DNA from: Phocaeicola faecalis
GTDB taxonomy: Bacteria; Bacteroidota; Bacteroidia; Bacteroidales; Bacteroidaceae
Assembly: GCF_021730445.1 (NCBI RefSeq)
Contig: NZ_JADNRM010000023.1
Coordinates: forward strand, 5,878 to 51,467
DNA length: 45,590 nt
Direction: 5' to 3'
Shown: piece after piece, positions 44,234 to 45,590 of the stretch
Layout: each line of letters opens with the position of its first letter
Position numbering within the stretch: position 1 is the stretch's first letter
The notes under the pieces: model-generated
Told to the model about the DNA's origin: nothing
What the model saw: the letters and a program-made list of their open reading frames with translations, nothing else
The model's database searches: none
Translations under genes and position numbers: made by a program

Positions 44234-44731
44234 TTATACATATTCTATCGGTTCCGAGGGCACAGCCCTCTGTTCTTGTTTCATATATCTTTTTGGAGAG
44301 ACACCCGCCACCTTCTTAAAGGAGGTATAAAATGTACTTCGCGACAGGAAGCCGCATCGTTGGGGCAGCTCCTCCAACGGACATCCTCCCGACCGGAGCA
44401 GCTCCTTGGCATATTCCACCCGGTATGTGTTCACCAAATCTTTCAGGTGACAGCCAAAGTAGCGGTTTACCACATTGGACAGATAAGTCTGGTTCGTTTC
44501 AATCATATCGCTTAGCTTATTCAATGAAAGCTTCGGGTCGAGAAACACTTGGCGCACTTCCAAATAGTACAATACATATTTATATAGCTCACAATCGATT
44601 TTCCTTGCCTGCTTCACGTTACGACCTGCAAACTTCTGCTCCCAATAGATATGAGCAGCCCGGAAGAGCAGATTCTTCTGCCTTTCGGAAGTAAAGGTGC
44701 GCTTGTCGCGATGTAGGAACAGGTAGTCCAT
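44234..44731 (-). CDS. AraC-type HTH regulator, upstream of the surface lipoprotein gene
   Basis: A 165-residue paralogue of 199-681, sharing the blocks LEVR.VFLDPKLSL, TYLSNVVN.YF and a CGF.SRS.FY recognition helix region. It is a double helix-turn-helix AraC domain (about 60-150) with no sensor domain. It ends 44 bp upstream of the large lipoprotein gene on the same strand, with no terminator between, so the pair may be one transcript. No clear TAnnTTTG box is visible upstream; the upstream region instead holds hairpins and repeat arrays. Control of the neighbouring gene is inferred from the conserved pairing. Confidence 0.85.
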   Translation of the reverse strand: MDYLFLHRDKRTFTSERQKNLLFRAAHIYWEQKFAGRNVKQARKIDCELYKYVLYYLEVRQVFLDPKLSLNKLSDMIETNQTYLSNVVNRYFGCHLKDLVNTYRVEYAKELLRSGGCPLEELPQRCGFLSRSTFYTSFKKVAGVSPKRYMKQEQRAVPSEPIEYV

Positions 44732-44804
44732 TGTACTCTCTTTTTATCGCCTCTATTTCAGATAATTACACATTTTTCAAACCCTTAAAAAAGGGTTGCG
44801 TTCG

Positions 44805-44837
44805 GTGCATCTCTTAGTAAGAGATGCACTTTTTTTC
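44805..44837 (+). terminator. Strong hairpin with T-run in front of the AraC-type gene
   Basis: GTGCATCTCTT (44805-44815) pairs perfectly over 11 bp with AAGAGATGCAC (44819-44829), followed by T8. As a plus-strand terminator it has no gene to serve. On the minus strand it would be a 5' leader hairpin. A second stem AACCCTT/AAGGGTT lies at 44780-44797. Confidence 0.55.
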
Positions 44838-44945
44838 TTCTTTCTCCTAAAATCTTATTCATCACGTTCTCAAGAGTTTAAGCAGTATCAAGTCCCTGCT
44901 TTACATCCGACTTGAAAATCCTAACAAATGTCAACGTATCCTAAT

Positions 44946-45029
44946 GGAAAGACTCTGATGTTTTTAAAAAAGACCAAGGAGTTTCCGAAAAAGACTTAAG
45001 CGTTTTTCAAAAAGCTCAAGGTCTTTTTC
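44946..45029. repeat. Tandem array of 21-bp palindromic units (array B)
   Basis: Four units start at 44946, 44967, 44988 and 45009. They share A-rich starts (AAAAAGAC or close) and T-rich ends (GTTTTT or close), so each is an imperfect inverted repeat. Unit 3 centres on CTTAAG; unit 4 is AAAAAG...CTTTTT. A diverged fifth unit may follow. Confidence 0.75.
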
Positions 45030-45117
45030 CAAAGCACTTCTATCAATTGATAAAAAGAGGAAGAAGACAGAAAAATCACTCGTTTTAGTCGAATAAATAG
45101 AATATGAGACCTCAAAA

Positions 45118-45205
45118 AAACTCTCGTGAGAACTTCTTCAAACAATGGAAACAGTTTCTTGAAACAATGGTAACAGTTTGTCCAGACAATGCCCATTGTT
45201 TAGGG
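45118..45205. repeat. Tandem array of 22-bp palindromic units (array C)
   Basis: Four units start at 45118, 45140, 45162 and 45184. Units 2 and 3 are closest: they share AAACAATGG and AACAGTTT in register. Unit 4 contains the dyad ACAATGCCCATTGT. Unit 1 is diverged (12 of 22 matches to unit 2). Confidence 0.8.
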
Positions 45206-45411
45206 GTGATGATACTACTTTACTTTTCCGTCACAAGCAAGCAGAAATTAAGCGGTAGAAAACTTATTGCATACCTCCTTTCACACATAACAGCTGCCGG
45301 AACCGCCTGTTTATGGGAAATTAGTGTGAAAGACACCGTTACTTCAGCTGTATTGGCTACCGGTGTTAAGAAGAAATCACTTCCGCCCATCTTTTTAGCC
45401 TACCGTTTTCT

Positions 45412-45487
45412 GTAGGGGCAGACCCGTGTGTCTGCCTGAGAACAGCTTACTTTAAGCCATCGGGCGGACACATGGGTCCGCCCCTAC
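45412..45487. repeat. REP-like inverted pair
   Basis: The left arm (45412-45436, GTAGGGGCAGACC...) and right arm (45462-45487, ending GGTCCGCCCCTAC) are inverted copies with three differences over 25 bp. Each arm has its own internal hairpin (GGCAGAC/GTCTGCC and GGGCGGAC/GTCCGCCC). Similar GTAGGGGC palindromes are, as far as I recall, dispersed in many bacterial genomes. Confidence 0.75.
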
Positions 45488-45551
45488 CGTAAATGAAAGC
45501 GTTATAGAAAAAGTTAAGTGGTGGATTCAGTCATTGGATGACAAACCCTGT

Positions 45552-45590
45552 ATGACAAAAGCCGAGAGCCGGCATTACATCCGATACTTG
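45552..45590 (+). CDS. Possible gene start, cut by the window edge
   Basis: Thirteen codons (MTKAESRHYIRYL) are open to the window end. The pattern MTKxExRxxIR is reminiscent of the N-terminus of 5-formyltetrahydrofolate cyclo-ligase, but this is too short to be sure. No promoter box is visible. The frame is also open upstream, so the start is uncertain. Confidence 0.3.
   Translation, partial: MTKAESRHYIRYL

Larger units (their letters stand above)
44732..45551. other. Non-coding, repeat-rich region
   Basis: About 820 bp without a supported gene. In order it holds two hairpins (44780-44797; 44805-44829), a small inverted repeat CAAGTC/GACTTG (44890-44915), array B (44946-45029), array C (45118-45205), about 200 bp with nothing recognisable, and a REP-like inverted pair (45412-45487). 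Confidence 0.6.

Noticed and set aside
45104..45415. Plus-strand 103-codon frame, and a 57-codon minus-strand frame in the same place
   Set aside because: The plus frame is partly made of repeat array C; neither frame resembles a known protein.
1..45590. tRNA, rRNA or known riboswitch genes
   Set aside because: Intergenic regions were read for cloverleaf, T-loop and common riboswitch signatures and none was found; a covariance model search would be decisive.

Overview
This window looks like the chromosome of a gut Bacteroides (order Bacteroidales, species not determinable here). Three things support this. Recurrent -7 boxes of the form TAnnTTTG sit just upstream of genes on both strands. Many exported proteins are lipoproteins. 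The gene families are typical of the group: MNKKFLSAILFG-type surface lipoproteins, a DUF3575-DUF5119-fimbrillin locus, DUF2851, WbqC, GH95/GH29 fucosidases and a three-subunit fumarate reductase. I see no rRNA, tRNA, CRISPR array, prophage or complete insertion sequence.

Layout. 1-0.7 kb (-): start of a coiled-coil surface lipoprotein preceded by its AraC-type regulator. 1.2-5.7 kb (+): ferredoxin/flavodoxin protein, mnmA and M1 aminopeptidase. 5.7-7.9 kb (-): LOG-family hydrolase, SIS sugar-phosphate isomerase and GH18. 8.0-11.7 kb (+): M16 peptidase and GH95 fucosidase. A 22-bp tandem repeat array follows. 11.9-17.6 kb (-): a very tight six-gene run dapB-lepB-lepB paralogue-wbqC-SDR-uxuA. 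17.7-20.0 kb: DUF2851 (+) and an Rpn-type nuclease (-). 20.2-25.9 kb: fucO and dus (-), thioesterase and dprA (+), GH29 fucosidase (-). 26.5-30.3 kb (+): fimbrial operon and an AraC regulator. 30.3-33.8 kb (-): frdCAB. 34.0 kb (+): PAP2 phosphatase. 34.7-39.9 kb (-): acetyltransferase-like gene, parE, coaD and S41 protease. 39.9-40.9 kb (-): CaCA antiporter. 41.1-44.7 kb (-): a second, complete coiled-coil surface lipoprotein with its AraC regulator. The last 0.8 kb is non-coding and repeat-rich, ending in a possible gene start.

How the genes fit together. Most of the window is housekeeping: envelope and lysine synthesis, protein export, tRNA modification, CoA, chromosome segregation and anaerobic respiration. 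Between these lie host-facing functions. Two fucosidases of different families and lactaldehyde reductase point to use of L-fucose from host glycans. UxuA plus an SDR point to uronate breakdown. Two AraC/surface-lipoprotein modules and a fimbrial locus shape the cell surface.

Most notable observations: (1) a signal peptidase I paralogue that has lost both catalytic residues, next to an intact copy; (2) three intergenic tandem arrays with 21-22 bp period whose units tend to be imperfect palindromes, alike in architecture but different in sequence; (3) duplicated regulator/surface-protein modules at both ends of the window sharing a near-identical leader with a perfect 20-bp palindrome. I did not find a clearly new multi-gene system; the arrays and the apparent pseudoenzyme are the best candidates for something undescribed.
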